DNA from: Acidobacteriota bacterium
GTDB taxonomy: Bacteria > Acidobacteriota > Polarisedimenticolia > Polarisedimenticolales > Polarisedimenticolaceae
Assembly (NCBI GenBank): GCA_029861955.1
Contig: JAOTYK010000013.1
Span: 62,001 to 126,000, forward strand
Length of the DNA stretch: 64,000 bases
Direction of reading: 5' to 3'
Under the pieces are notes generated by a model that saw only the letters and a list, made by a program, of their open reading frames with translations, had not been told where the DNA came from and made no database searches. A program made the position numbers and the translations under genes. Below are positions 28,036 to 36,900 of this stretch, in pieces (within the stretch, counting starts at the first letter, position 1; each line of letters opens with the position of its first letter).

Positions 28036-28470
28036 TCAGTCGTCGATGGTGGCGATCACCTTCAATTCGATGGCGATCGGCGTCGGCAGGCAGTTCACTT
28101 CCATCGTCGTGCGTGTCGGCTGGTTCTCTGCAAACGCTTCCGCATAAAGTCGATTGAACGTAGGGAAGTCGTCCTGCATGTGCGTCAGGAAGACCGTAAC
28201 ATCGACGATCCGATCCCAGCTACTGCCGGCGTCCTCCAGGACCGTGCGAACGTTCTCGAACACCGTCCGACACTGGAGTTCGATGTCGTGGGCGAGGATC
28301 TTGCCGTCCTGATCGAGCGTGACCCCGGGGATCGACGCGCTCCCGCGAACCCTGGGCCCGATTCCTGAGAGGAACAGGAGGTTGCCGACCCGGCGGGCGT
28401 GGGGGAACGCGCCCACCGGTTCCGGGGCGCGCCGGCTGACGGTGCGTTCGTCATCGGGTGTGGGTGTCAT
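28036..28470 (-). CDS. Rid-family protein, probable 2-aminomuconate deaminase
   Basis: 144-residue Rid/YjgF protein. Features are VGAFPHARRVGNLLFLSGIG, the central GVTLDQDGKILAHDIELQ region and TRTTMEVNCLP, with the last region containing the family Arg. Known 2-aminomuconate deaminases of nitrobenzoate and tryptophan degraders belong to this family. Context supports that role: the gene overlaps by one base the aldehyde dehydrogenase that would make its substrate, and it faces the kynurenine operon. A general enamine/imine deaminase is the alternative. Confidence 0.82.
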   Translation of the reverse strand: MTPTPDDERTVSRRAPEPVGAFPHARRVGNLLFLSGIGPRVRGSASIPGVTLDQDGKILAHDIELQCRTVFENVRTVLEDAGSSWDRIVDVTVFLTHMQDDFPTFNRLYAEAFAENQPTRTTMEVNCLPTPIAIELKVIATIDD

Positions 28471-29942
28471 CAGAGTGGCTCCGGTGGGATGGAATCGTCC
28501 AGCTTCAGGCAGACGTTCTTGGGCTCCGTGAAGAACTCCAGGGCCTCGCGGCCACCCTCGCGACCCACGCCACTGGACTTCATCCCGCCGAACGGGACTC
28601 TGAGATCTCGGAGCATCCAGCAGTTGACCCAGACGGTGCCGCTGTGGAGCGCGTCGGCGACACGATGGGCGCGATCGAGGTCGCGGGTCCAGACCGACGC
28701 GGCGAGACCGTACGGGGTGCCGTTGGCCAGCGCCAGGGCACGGGACTCGTCACGGAAACTCTGCACCGTCAGAACCGGACCGAAGATCTCCTCGTGAAGC
28801 ACGCGGCAGTCGTCCGGAAGACCGGTGATGACGGTGGGCTCCAGGAACGCACCGTCGCGAACCCGCGGAGGCAGATCCTCCGGTGGCTTGCCACCGCAAC
28901 GGATCACGCCGCCGGCCTCTTGCGCAGTCTCGATGAAGCCCTGGACCTTCCGTAGATGATCGGCGGAGATCAACGCCCCCTGGGTCGTTCCGTCCTCGAG
29001 CGGGTCGCCGCACCGTAACCGCTTCGCGTGCTCGACGAGACGGTCGACGAACGGTTCGTAGATCGCCTCGTGGAGCAGGAGTCGGGATCCGCAGAGACAG
29101 ATCTGACCCTGGTTACTGAAGGCGGCGCGAGTCGCCTCGGCGGCGACGCGATCGATGTCGACGTCGTCGAAGACGAGGGTCGGGTTCTTGCCACCCAACT
29201 CAAGAGCGACCTTCTTGAACTGACTCGCCGCGCTCGTCGCGATCGCGCGACCGGTGATCGTGCCACCGGTGAACGAGATGGCCGGGACGTCCTTGTGATC
29301 GACGATCGCCGCTCCACAGCCGGCGCCGTGTCCCTGAACGATGTTGAGGACTCCGGGTGCGAGCCCCGCCTCGCCTGTCAGCTCGCCAAGCATGAAGGCC
29401 GTCGTGGGTGTCAACTCCGACGGCTTGGCGACCACGGTATTTCCGGTGGCGAGGGCCGGTGCGATCTTCCAGGTCAGCAGGTAGAGCGGCAGGTTCCACG
29501 GCGAGATCAGGCCGGCGACGCCACGCGGTCTTCGCAGTGTGTAGTTAAGCGCGCTCCGATCGATGAGATGGGCCTGATCCTCTCCGTGCAGGATGGCATC
29601 CGCGAAGAAGCGAAAATTCGTGACGGCCCGCGGGATATCGACGGTGCCGGCCGCGGTCAACGGCTTTCCCGAGTCCTCGGACTCCGCCCGCGCGAAGTCG
29701 TCGATCCTGCTCTTTAGCGCATCGGCTATTCGATGGAGTTGTCGTGAGCGGTCGGCGGCCGGAGTTGCGGCCCAAGCCGGGAACGCCCTTCGTGCCGCGT
29801 CGACTGCTCTATCGACGTCCGCCGCGTCACTGTCGGCGACCCGGGCGATGGTCTCGCCGGTGGCGGGGTCGACGTTGTCGAGCCAGCGATCCGCCTTCGG
29901 TGGGGTGGCGCTTCCATCGATCCAGTTGACGATTCGTTTCAC
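28470..29942 (-). CDS. aldehyde dehydrogenase, probable 2-aminomuconate-6-semialdehyde dehydrogenase
   Basis: 490-residue NAD-dependent aldehyde dehydrogenase. The motifs SPWNLPLYLLTWKIAPALAT, SFTGGTITGRAIA, LELGGKNP (catalytic Glu) and NQGQICLCGSRLL (catalytic Cys) are all present. Its placement beside the Rid deaminase and the ACMSD operon makes oxidation of 2-aminomuconate semialdehyde the best role. I chose GTG 29942 (MKRIVNWIDG), where similarity to the family starts; the frame is open 27 codons further upstream, ending in low-complexity sequence. Confidence 0.9.
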   Translation of the reverse strand: MKRIVNWIDGSATPPKADRWLDNVDPATGETIARVADSDAADVDRAVDAARRAFPAWAATPAADRSRQLHRIADALKSRIDDFARAESEDSGKPLTAAGTVDIPRAVTNFRFFADAILHGEDQAHLIDRSALNYTLRRPRGVAGLISPWNLPLYLLTWKIAPALATGNTVVAKPSELTPTTAFMLGELTGEAGLAPGVLNIVQGHGAGCGAAIVDHKDVPAISFTGGTITGRAIATSAASQFKKVALELGGKNPTLVFDDVDIDRVAAEATRAAFSNQGQICLCGSRLLLHEAIYEPFVDRLVEHAKRLRCGDPLEDGTTQGALISADHLRKVQGFIETAQEAGGVIRCGGKPPEDLPPRVRDGAFLEPTVITGLPDDCRVLHEEIFGPVLTVQSFRDESRALALANGTPYGLAASVWTRDLDRAHRVADALHSGTVWVNCWMLRDLRVPFGGMKSSGVGREGGREALEFFTEPKNVCLKLDDSIPPEPL

Positions 29943-29985
29943 GTTTGCGTCTCTCCCGCCTGCGGTCGGATCTCGCGGCCCGATT

Positions 29986-30927
29986 CTAGCCGATCGAGCG
30001 GCGCCTCTCGGAGAGTGAGGCACAGCAGATGACGGTCAGCGCGATGAGCAGCCCGGGAAACAGGGCGATCCACCACGCGTGGGGCAGGCTGGCCTGACCG
30101 GATCGGATCAGGTTGCCCCACGAGGGCGTGGGCTCCTGCACGCCCAGCTCGAGGAACGACAGAGTCGCCTCGAGGAGGATCGTCTCACCGACCCGCAACG
30201 TCGCCTCCACCCCCAGTGCGGTCAGGGCCGCGGGGAACAGATGGAGGATCCCGATGCGCCAGCGCGGGAGGCCCGCCGCACGGGCGGCCTGGACAAACGG
30301 GGCGGCCGACTGACGAAGCATCTCTCCCCGAACCAGACGCGCGGCTGTCATCCAGCTCGTCCCGCCCAGCACGAGGACCGTGGTCCAGCCACCGGGGCCG
30401 TAGAGGGCGACCAGAAGCATCGCCAGGAACAGACGTGGCACCGTGAGGGTCAGGTCCGTGAATCGCATCAGCAGGCCGTCCAGAAAGCCCCCGCCCAGCC
30501 CCGCGATGCCACCGATCAACGCGCCGAGTCCCAGGGCCAGAGCCGCCGCCAGGAGCCCGATCATCAGGCTGGCTCTTGCGCCGTAGAGCAGACGGCTCAG
30601 CAGGTCTCGACTGAATCGATCGGTGCCAAGCCAGAAGACCTCGTTCGACACGTCCGCCGGGGCGACCGCCACCAGCAGCGTCTGTTCCTCGCCACGCCGG
30701 ATCATCAGTCCCTGTTCCGTCGGTTCGTAGGTTTCGAAGAAGAGCTTGTCGCCGTCGGGGCGCTCGACGCTGAGCAGCCTTGTCAGCGGGGGGCGTTCGC
30801 GAAGTAGACGCGGGTCCTGATGCTCGGTGGGGTTCCGCAGTCCGAGGTATGGCGCGAGCGTCGCCACCCCCGCCAGGAGTGCCAGGCAGCCCCACGCGAG
30901 GTTGCTTCCGATTCGACGTCGGCTCAT
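29986..30927 (-). CDS. ABC transporter permease, DppC/OppC type
   Basis: Inner-membrane permease for oligopeptide-like substrates. It has an N-terminal helix (WGCLALLAGVATLAPYL), then the OppC hallmark FWLGTDRFSRDLLSRLLYGA, and the EAA loop region RAAGLPRWRIGILHLFP that contacts the ATPase. A further hallmark is EATLSFLELGVQEPTPSWG. 313 residues. The ATG overlaps the stop of the DppB-type gene (ATGA). A longer frame extends upstream to 31698, but it runs through the other permease in another frame and is not coding. No ATPase gene follows. Confidence 0.92.
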   Translation of the reverse strand: MSRRRIGSNLAWGCLALLAGVATLAPYLGLRNPTEHQDPRLLRERPPLTRLLSVERPDGDKLFFETYEPTEQGLMIRRGEEQTLLVAVAPADVSNEVFWLGTDRFSRDLLSRLLYGARASLMIGLLAAALALGLGALIGGIAGLGGGFLDGLLMRFTDLTLTVPRLFLAMLLVALYGPGGWTTVLVLGGTSWMTAARLVRGEMLRQSAAPFVQAARAAGLPRWRIGILHLFPAALTALGVEATLRVGETILLEATLSFLELGVQEPTPSWGNLIRSGQASLPHAWWIALFPGLLIALTVICCASLSERRRSIG

Positions 30928-31901
30928 GTCGATTGCTTCGATCGGATCCGGGGATCCAGGAGCAGCATGCCGACGTCGGCAAACAGGTTTCCGATGACCA
31001 CGAGGACCGCCGAGATCAGGGCCGCGGCCATCACCAGCGACGGGTCTCGGGCCTGGATCGCGCGATAGGTGAGAGAGCCCATCCCCGGCCAGCCGAAGAT
31101 CACTTCCACCACGAGGGAGCCGGACACCAGGATCGGCAGCGAGAGCCCGAGCAGATTGACCACGGGGAGCAGCGCGTGGCGAAGGGCGTGCCCGGTCAGG
31201 AGACGTGACAGTCCGGCGCCACGGGCGCGGGCCGCACGGATGAACGGTTGGCTCATCGCATCGAGAAGACCGGTTCGTACGAAGCGGGTCAGCGCGGCCG
31301 CCGAGGACAATCCCAGAACCAACGTCGGCAGGGTCAGGTGCCAGACGAGATCGAGTCCACGGCCGACGGACGACATCTTCTCGACACCGACGGCGTGCAT
31401 CGACGACGCGGGGAACCAACCGAGACGGCTCGAAAAGACGACGATCGCCATCAACCCCAGCCAGAACGTCGGCAGCGAGTAGATCGTCCAGCTCATGCCG
31501 CCGAGAAGACGATCCGGCCAACGGTCCCGATAGGCGGCAGAGAGCCAGCCGAGGAAGACCCCGAGTGCCAGCTGGAGGATCAGGGCCGAGCCGGCCAGCA
31601 GCAGGGTCGGCGGCAACGCCTCGGCCAGCGCACGCGAGACGGGCCGGCGGAGGGTCGGAGACCAGCCGAGGTCGCCGACGGCCAACCCCTTGACCCATGC
31701 TGCGTAACGTTCGATGGGCGACCGGTCGAGGCCGTAGGCCCGCTCCACACGATCACGAACCTCGGGTGGGACCGGCGCGTCGCCCAGTAGGGCGTCGGCC
31801 GGGCTACCGGGTGCGGTCTCCAGCAGGACGAACAGGAGAGTCGCGACGGCCAGCGCGATCGGGATCGCCAGCAAGAGACGACGCAGGATCAGACTCGCCA
31901 A
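30924..31901 (-). CDS. ABC transporter permease, DppB/OppB type
   Basis: Partner permease of the gene above. N-terminal LILRRLLLAIPIALAVATLL, the OppB signature LLETAPGSPADALLG, DRVERAYGLDRSPIERY, and the EAA loop RARGAGLSRLLTGHALRHAL followed by LVVEVIFGWPGMGSL are standard. Six membrane helices are visible. It lies 4 bp after the substrate-binding protein gene and overlaps the OppC-type gene. 325 residues. Confidence 0.92.
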   Translation of the reverse strand: MASLILRRLLLAIPIALAVATLLFVLLETAPGSPADALLGDAPVPPEVRDRVERAYGLDRSPIERYAAWVKGLAVGDLGWSPTLRRPVSRALAEALPPTLLLAGSALILQLALGVFLGWLSAAYRDRWPDRLLGGMSWTIYSLPTFWLGLMAIVVFSSRLGWFPASSMHAVGVEKMSSVGRGLDLVWHLTLPTLVLGLSSAAALTRFVRTGLLDAMSQPFIRAARARGAGLSRLLTGHALRHALLPVVNLLGLSLPILVSGSLVVEVIFGWPGMGSLTYRAIQARDPSLVMAAALISAVLVVIGNLFADVGMLLLDPRIRSKQST

Positions 31902-31905
31902 GCGA

Positions 31906-33501
31906 TCAACCTCCGTCGCCAGTGACCCAGAATGATTCGAGGTGGGCGTAGGTGTCGAACGTGTCGTTGAGCGTCACGCCCCGGACCCGCCCGCTCCACG
32001 CTGCGACCCGTTCCTTCTCGAACAGGAACGTGTACGGTTGGACCTCGCGAATCGCATGCTGCAACTCGCCGGCGGCGACTCGGTAGCCCTCGTGATCGGT
32101 GGCCGCGTCGAGGCGATCGAGGATCGCATCCACCTCCGGGGACTCAAGGGCGACGAGGTTGAATCCATCGGGGAAGCGACGCTTCGAGTGGAACAGACCG
32201 GTGAGTTCGATCTTGCCGGAGAAGTTCCATCCACCGAGGTACGCGTCGTAATCCCCACCGGCTACCTGTCTTCGCAACGCACTCAGTTCGACGGTACGGA
32301 TCTCGATCTCGACACCGACCGCCTGAAGTTGGCTCTGAATCCGGATCGCCGCATCGGAGCGAATCCGATTGCCGACGTTGGTCAGGAGCGTGATCTTCAA
32401 CCCCTCGACCCCGGCTTCGTTCAGAAGCGTACGCGCGGTCTCCGCGTCGGTCGGCCAGGGTCCGGCCGACCCGTCATGGGCCGAGTGGGACGAGGGGACG
32501 GGACCGGAGGCGACGCGGCCATAGCCGAACAGCAGCGTATCCACCAGCTCTTCACGATCGATGGCCATCGTCAGGGCCCGTCGGACGGCCGGGTTATCGA
32601 GGGGTGGGCGGGCACCGTTCCAGCCGATGTAGTCGTAGTTGGGAAGTCGGTAGCCGCCCACATCGATGCCGTCATCCGTCGCGAGACGATCGGCGGAATC
32701 CTGTGGGATGCCATCCACGAAATCGATATCGCCGGATGTGAGCTGCTGCATCAGGTTGGTGTCATCCGGAACGACACGAACGACCACCTCGTCGAGGTAC
32801 ACGTCATCGGCGTTGTAGTAGGAGGGGTTGCGGACGAGGCGGACCTGTTGGCCGATCGTATGGTCCGCCCGTCGGTAGGGACCGGAGGCGATGTCGACCG
32901 TGGACCAGTCGTGGGTCTTCCAGTCGACCAGCGGGATCGTGCCGTAGACATGGGCGGGGAGGATTCCGCCGTCGATCGCATCGGCAAGCATGTCGGGATA
33001 ACGCTGGCTGAAACGAAAGACGACGACCTCGGGGGAGACGACCTCGACGTCGTCGATGAACCGCTTGCTGGCGGCCGAGCCCCAGCCGACGTCCGCGGAG
33101 GTCTGCGCCTGCCAGGTGAAGCGGACATCCTGGGCGACGATCGGTTGTCCGTCGCTCCATGTCGCGTCTCGCAGCGTGAAGGTGATGGCCGGTTCGTCCT
33201 CGTCGATGGACCACGACGCCGCCAGTAACGGTTCGACCGTAGAATCGTCGAGGATCGACGGGTCGGTGACCCGCGCCAGCGGAAGGTGGATCCGTCGCAA
33301 GACCTTCAACGTCGGGGCGTCGGCATTGAGGTACTCGTTCCAGGTCTGAACATCGCTCTTCGAGCCGATCACGAGGGTGCCACCCTTGCTGGGCGTCTCC
33401 GTGACGGAGGCGGGTGCTTCCGTCGTCGGGCTGCAGCCGAGCAGCGAAAGGGTGAGCAGGCATCCCAGGGCCCACGTCGAGGTTCGTGTTGCGGAGGTCA
33501 T
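31906..33501 (-). CDS. ABC transporter extracytoplasmic substrate-binding protein (SBP_bac_5, peptide type)
   Basis: Lipoprotein-type solute-binding protein. The signal segment STWALGCLLTLSLLGC ends in the lipobox LLGC. The mature protein shows WNEYLNADAPTLKVLRRIHL, FTLRDATWSDGQPIVAQDVR and VRRALTMAIDREELVDTLLF, the standard signatures of DppA/OppA-like proteins. The start ATG 33501 has gaggag seven bases before it; the ATG at 33519 lacks one. With the two permeases it makes the transporter core; the ligand could be peptide, nickel or sugar and cannot be told here. Confidence 0.91.
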   Translation of the reverse strand: MTSATRTSTWALGCLLTLSLLGCSPTTEAPASVTETPSKGGTLVIGSKSDVQTWNEYLNADAPTLKVLRRIHLPLARVTDPSILDDSTVEPLLAASWSIDEDEPAITFTLRDATWSDGQPIVAQDVRFTWQAQTSADVGWGSAASKRFIDDVEVVSPEVVVFRFSQRYPDMLADAIDGGILPAHVYGTIPLVDWKTHDWSTVDIASGPYRRADHTIGQQVRLVRNPSYYNADDVYLDEVVVRVVPDDTNLMQQLTSGDIDFVDGIPQDSADRLATDDGIDVGGYRLPNYDYIGWNGARPPLDNPAVRRALTMAIDREELVDTLLFGYGRVASGPVPSSHSAHDGSAGPWPTDAETARTLLNEAGVEGLKITLLTNVGNRIRSDAAIRIQSQLQAVGVEIEIRTVELSALRRQVAGGDYDAYLGGWNFSGKIELTGLFHSKRRFPDGFNLVALESPEVDAILDRLDAATDHEGYRVAAGELQHAIREVQPYTFLFEKERVAAWSGRVRGVTLNDTFDTYAHLESFWVTGDGG

Positions 33502-33505
33502 GGAG

Positions 33506-33958
33506 TTACTCCTCGTCATGACGGGTTTCGTGTTCTTGGGCGGTGGTAAGGATGGTCTCGACGGGTATCAACGTCCCACGATCGATCCCCGGGCAGAAAC
33601 CGGCGAGGTCGTTCCAGCGCTTTCGGCTGGTCAGATTCTCCGGCCAGAACGGGAAGGTTCGGCACTGGGTGGGTCGGGACTCGTAGATCGAGCAGCGCGC
33701 GCCATCGAGGAACGGGCAGTCCGGTTGATCCATGCGGAGAATCAGATCGCCATCCTCGACGGCGGTATAGCGCTCGCAAAATGCCTCGAGCGAGATCCCG
33801 AGGTGTCCCGATATCGCGACCGCCTCGGCACTGTCCAGATAGACGTAGCTGTAGTTGTCGTGATTGCGACAACAGTCGCCACAGTCCGATTGGCACTCGA
33901 ATCGTAGGCCGTCGTCAAACCAGGCCCGCCGATTGTCCGGGGAGGCTCCATCGCTCAT
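33506..33958 (-). CDS. YkgJ-family cysteine-cluster protein
   Basis: 150-residue cytosolic protein with eight cysteines in the pattern CQSDCGDCCR at residues 22-31, then CPFLDGARCSIYESRPTQCR and GFCPGI. This fits the YkgJ/CxxCxxCC Fe-S or zinc cluster family of unknown function. The frame is open upstream to 34180, but the first ATG giving the family N-terminus is at 33958. It lies 20 bp after the large kinase gene and its stop is 4 bp before the transporter gene, so it is probably in the same transcript. Confidence 0.83.
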   Translation of the reverse strand: MSDGASPDNRRAWFDDGLRFECQSDCGDCCRNHDNYSYVYLDSAEAVAISGHLGISLEAFCERYTAVEDGDLILRMDQPDCPFLDGARCSIYESRPTQCRTFPFWPENLTSRKRWNDLAGFCPGIDRGTLIPVETILTTAQEHETRHDEE

Positions 33959-33977
33959 CGTCGGCAGTATACCCGCG

Positions 33978-36900
33978 TCAGCCGCCGACGATCGGGAGCT
34001 TGATCCGGAATACCGTGCCGCGATCGGCCTGACTCTCGACATCAATCGTTCCCTGGTGGGCCTCGACCGACCGTTTGACGATGGCAAGACCCAGGCCCGT
34101 TCCGGAGGACTTGGTGGAGAAGTACGGTTCGAAGAGTCGTCGCCGGACTTCATCACTGAGACCGACGCCGCTGTCCTCAACCTCGATCACGACCTGATCG
34201 GCCTCCTGCAGCGATCGGATCGCCAGGCGCCCACCGTCGGGCATCGCTGCCAGGGCGTTCTCGATCAGGTTGACCAGCGCACGGGACAGCACGCGGGCGT
34301 CGACCCGTATCTCGGCTGCGGTGTCGTAACTCTCGGCAATCTCAATACCCTCCGGACTGGCGGAGCGGTAGGGTGAGAGGGCTTCCCGGAGGAACTCATC
34401 GGAGGCCATGCGATGCAGGGTCAGGTCCGGAATCTTGGCGTAGGCGGAGAATTCGCCCGCGATCTCGTAGAGGTTGGTGACCTGCTTGCCGATGGTGACG
34501 AGACAGGCCTCGACCGACGGCGAGGGGAGAACATCGGAGTCCTTGAGCAGGCGCGCGAGATGATCCGCCGATAGCTGGATCGGCGTCAGTGGATTCTTGA
34601 TCTCATGGGCGATCGCCCGAGCCATCTCCGCCCATGCCTCCAACTGATTGCTTCGCATCAGGTCGGTGACGTCATCGAGCAGGAGCAGCGCGCCGACCGC
34701 CCCTCGATCGTCACCCGGCAACGAGACCCGTACGCAGCGCACGCGTCGCACACCATCGGGGAAGTCCAGATCGACCTCGAACGGGACGCCGTCGTCTCGC
34801 GCAGGTTGGTCCAGTCGCTCGCGAAGTGTCCGTAGCGCCGGGGCGGCGAGAAGCCGATGCAGCGGCAGCGGATCGCCGTCCGGCGGCGGCTCGCCGACAT
34901 CGAGCAGCCGCTGGGCCGCAGGGTTGAGCGTCACGATCCGCCCGCGGTTGTCGGTGGAGATGACACCGGTGGTGGCGTGGCGCAGCAGCGTCTCGACGTA
35001 ATCCCGTCGTCGCTCGAGATCGGCTCGTTGTCGTGATAGCGAGACCGCCATCACATTGAAACTACGGACCAGTTCCGCCAGTTCGTCCTCGGTCTGGGCC
35101 TTGACTCGTGTCTCGTACTCTCCCGCCGCCAGCCGATGGGTCGTGTGGACCAGCTCACGGACCGGTCGCGAGACCGAACGGGCAAGACGCGACGCGACGA
35201 CCGCGAGCAACGCGAGGAGTGTCACCGTCGCGAGCAGGATCAGGTCACGGACTCGTTTGACCGACCGTCGGATCTCCTTCTCCTCGTAGATCATCGGGAC
35301 CGCAACGATCAATTCGCTGTGGGGGTCGGCGGTGCGGACCGGGGCGAAGGCTACGGGGACGGTGATGGATCCCAGGGACTGTTGCCTCAGCGTGCTGGAC
35401 TGTCCACCATCGACCAACGCGTCGTGGATCTCGCGTCGAAGCAGTGACGGCAACAATCCGCCGTCGAACAACTCTCGCTTCGAGCTGGCCACCAGATTCG
35501 CGTTCTCGTAGACGTGGATCTCCTGCCCCACCACCGGACGCAACCATTGCAGGATCTCGTCGTTGATGGTGGCAACGTCGTAGCCGTCGTCGAGGTCCGG
35601 TGGCGTGAGGTAGTCCTCGAGGATCCGCTGGGCCGCCGCGACATGCCGGGTGGCGCTCTTGCGGAGGTCCCGTTGGCCGTTACGTTCGAGCACGGCCTGC
35701 ATGACGATGGCGAGCCCCAGCAGCGGCAGGATGGACGCCACCAGCATCGTCGTCAGAAGTTTTCGATAGACCGAGCCGGTAAACCAGCGACGGAGCTCAC
35801 GTACGCGCCAGGTCGGACCCTTCCGTGGCCAGAAGTCCGTGATGATGAACAGAAAAACCACGGCAAGGGCCAGTCGAACCACGCCGGCCAGCCGTTCGAT
35901 CGTCGTCCGCTCCGGTAGCAGGAGGAGATGAAGTCGACCGCTCTCTTCCAGCGCAAACCCGCGATAGTCTCGCTCGCCCGCCGAGACCGCAACCTCCTCG
36001 CGGGAGAGACCCGCTTCGCGAAGCTCTTGACTCCAGGCGGGCGCCTCGTCGACGCTACTCATCACCATCGAACCGAATGTGTCGTAAAGCACGTGCTGCG
36101 GCCCATCGCGAAACGCGTCGCCGATGGCATCCATGAATCCCGTACCGAGGGCTTGGAGATAGGGGCGGGCGGCCGGTTGGAAGGGGAGGTTCTCCGGTTC
36201 GTCCAGGATGTGACCCACGACGCGACCCAGACGCTCCCCGTCGCGCCAGACCGAGGTCTCGCCGTGCAGCAAGGCCCGCGAGCGCGAGACGGCGTCGACG
36301 TAGTCTTCCTCGTAGACCAGGATCGGGGCGTCCTCTGCGGACTCCAGCGCTTCGCCTCGTGGTTCGATGAACAGCGGCAGATCGAAGCCGAACTGACTGA
36401 AGCGTTCGTCGTTGACGTTGTAGAACTCCAGCGAGGACTTGTAGCCGCTACTCGCCAGTTCGCTGCGCATCCAGAAGTGATAGGCAAGAAACGTCGTGCG
36501 TGAGCTTCGCGGGTCGCTGGAGGCGTCGGTGTTGCGGAAGTGATCGCGAACGCCCTCCAGGGCTGACGTCAGTGCCGCCGACCGCCGAACATCCTGTTCG
36601 ACGATCTGCGGAGCGACCTCGGTTCGCAGGCGCTCCAGCGCCAGTCCGTCACGCCGTGCTTGCAGCGAGATCATGACGCCGGCGGAGAGCACGACCGCCA
36701 GCACGACCGTCGCGCTACGTCGACCGCTGCCAATCCGTTCGATGAGGCCGCTGCCGGTGGCGGCGAGGAGGAGTCGGCAGATCGCCAGGATCCACAATGC
36801 CAGGGACGCCACCAGCAGGCCCTGAGCGTTGATCGGAACCGGAGGGCCGCTCTCGAGGAGCCAGATGCGGGCGTCCTCCGCCAGCGTTCGGGTCAGCCAC

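Noticed and set aside
30928-31698. Upstream extension of the DppC-type permease frame
   Set aside because: It runs through the DppB-type gene in a different frame, is Arg/Pro-rich and lacks membrane segments. The ATG at 30927, in an ATGA overlap, is the credible start.
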